Assembly: GCF_004187715.1 (NCBI RefSeq)
Contig: NZ_QZWF01000016.1
Location: 1 to 64,000, forward strand
DNA from: Streptomyces sp. F001
GTDB taxonomy: Bacteria > Actinomycetota > Actinomycetes > Streptomycetales > Streptomycetaceae
Length of the DNA: 64,000 bases
Direction of reading: 5' to 3'
Shown: positions 63,397-64,000 of the stretch, one piece after another
Numbering within the stretch: position 1 is the first letter of the stretch
How the letters are laid out: every line of letters begins with the position of its first letter
The notes under the pieces: generated by a model
What the model saw: only the letters and a program-made list of their open reading frames with translations
The model's database searches: none
What the model was told of the DNA's origin: nothing
Program-made: the position numbers and the translations under genes

Positions 63397-63966
63397 ATGA
63401 CCACCGCACTTCCGGCCCAGGCCACTCCGCACGATCCGCCGCTCCCCGACCTGCGCCGTCTTCGCCTGGTGGGCGATACCGCGCAGAGCGGTGCCGAGGG
63501 ACACACGTCCGCGCCGCTCGTCGGCTATCTCGTGCTCGTCCCCGAGGGCACCGATCCCGCCGAACTCTTCGTCAAGGACAGGCCGCGGCCTGAGATCCGA
63601 CCCGTCGTCTCCACGGAATCGGCCCATGCCCGGCAAGCGGGCGACGACGTCGTCCGCATCGATCCCGCGCGGCATGTCGCCGAGGTGGACGGACACGAAC
63701 TCGACCTCACCTACCTGGAGTTCGAGCTGCTGGCGCATCTCGTTCTGCATCCCCACCAAGTACATTCGCGCGATCGGCTGGTGGCCGCCGTCTGGGGCTA
63801 CGACCACATCGGCGACGGCCGCACCGTGGATGTCCACATCGCCCGCCTGCGCCGCAAGCTGGGTGAGGCCCACCGGCACCGGATCGTCACCGTTCGGCGC
63901 GTGGGCTACAAGTACGTGTCCGACCAGCAGGAGAGCCCCAACGCCGCGCTCTGCGCCCGACCTTGA
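63397..63966 (+). CDS. Winged-helix transcriptional regulator, OmpR-type DNA-binding domain without receiver
   Basis: 189 residues. The C-terminal domain (residues about 90-180) is Trans_reg_C: LTYLEFELLAHLVLHPHQVH, SRDRLVAAVWGYDHIGDGRT, VDVHIARLRRKLGEAHRHRI, VTVRRVGYKYV. The N-terminal 85 residues (GYLVLVPEGTDPAELFVKDR) are not a response-regulator receiver; no phosphorylatable Asp pocket is seen. ATG 63397 follows GAGGGA. Behind a Cys leader and the shared operator, so its own level follows sulfur supply; it is a candidate master regulator of the island. Confidence 0.85.
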   Translation: MTTALPAQATPHDPPLPDLRRLRLVGDTAQSGAEGHTSAPLVGYLVLVPEGTDPAELFVKDRPRPEIRPVVSTESAHARQAGDDVVRIDPARHVAEVDGHELDLTYLEFELLAHLVLHPHQVHSRDRLVAAVWGYDHIGDGRTVDVHIARLRRKLGEAHRHRIVTVRRVGYKYVSDQQESPNAALCARP

Positions 63967-63979
63967 GGAGACCACTTCC

Positions 63980-64000
63980 ATGGGCCTTGCCTCCGCGCCG
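63980..64000 (+). CDS. Start of a further gene, cut by the window edge
   Basis: ATG 63980 follows GAGGAG at a proper distance, 13 bases after the regulator stop. Only seven codons (MGLASAP) are visible; the product cannot be named. It is probably in the same operon. Confidence 0.5.

Overview
The window is very GC-rich (third codon positions almost always G or C, frequent GTG starts, AAGGAG/GGGAGG ribosome sites) and its gene order rnd, fadA-fadB, dxs, xylFGH, rok7B7, ngcEFG, aconitase, HTH-murA is the conserved chromosomal order I know from Streptomyces (S. coelicolor SCO6031-SCO5998 area). It is therefore a Streptomyces chromosome. The first half (1-31 kb) is core-like; the second half (31-64 kb) is accessory.

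Layout of the core half: a cut-off secreted protein (1-357, minus), ribonuclease D (651), a beta-oxidation pair thiolase/multifunctional enzyme (2190-5533), a beta-propeller-like protein, a broken NYN-type gene, a frameshifted membrane glycosyltransferase-like gene, an amino acid permease, dxs (10419-12341), then a minus-strand sugar block: xylF-xylG-xylH import system, its ROK regulator, and an NgcEFG-type GlcNAc/chitobiose importer with a DasR-like site upstream. A GH92 alpha-mannosidase with a LacI-type operator faces the other way. An ECF41-like sigma gene (frameshifted), aconitase and an unusual helix-turn-helix/MurA fusion with a palindrome at its start complete this half. Strong hairpin terminators close most of these units.

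31-35.5 kb is a small junk and conflict region: a CdiI-type immunity protein, a shortened RNase A-like toxin domain, an unknown protein, a shortened XRE/DUF5753 regulator beside an ATP-binding protein, a nucleotidyltransferase gene in several frames, and the tail of an aldo/keto reductase. 35.7-39.6 kb is an iron-siderophore importer behind an iron box.

39.6-64 kb is an organosulfur-acquisition island. It holds seven LLM-flavin monooxygenase genes or remnants, two FMN reductases, an SsuABC-type sulfonate importer, a cystine/amino-acid-type importer with two binding proteins and two permeases, a rhodanese, a glutathionyl-hydroquinone-reductase-like enzyme, a LysR and a winged-helix regulator. 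Two long operons run toward each other (45.1->53.1 kb plus, 61.6->53.2 kb minus) and meet at a hairpin at 53.18 kb. The operons start with very short Cys-ending leader peptides (five candidates with an H-[IV]-D-[LF]-x-[RH]-V core or a diverged form); hairpins follow some of them, at least three seem to be leaderless, and two share a TTTCCTA-N9-TAGG operator. I read this as translation-coupled attenuation sensing cysteine supply. The leader type is known in actinobacteria; the combination with alternative hairpins and the shared operator is what deserves study.

Two cautions. Several genes carry single-base losses inside G runs (NYN gene, membrane glycosyltransferase, one LLM gene, sfnB remnant), which looks like consensus error in the assembly as much as gene decay. 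And in the sulfur island several genes keep both ends but lack the middle, next to a perfect 422-bp inverted repeat made by the two FMN reductase genes.
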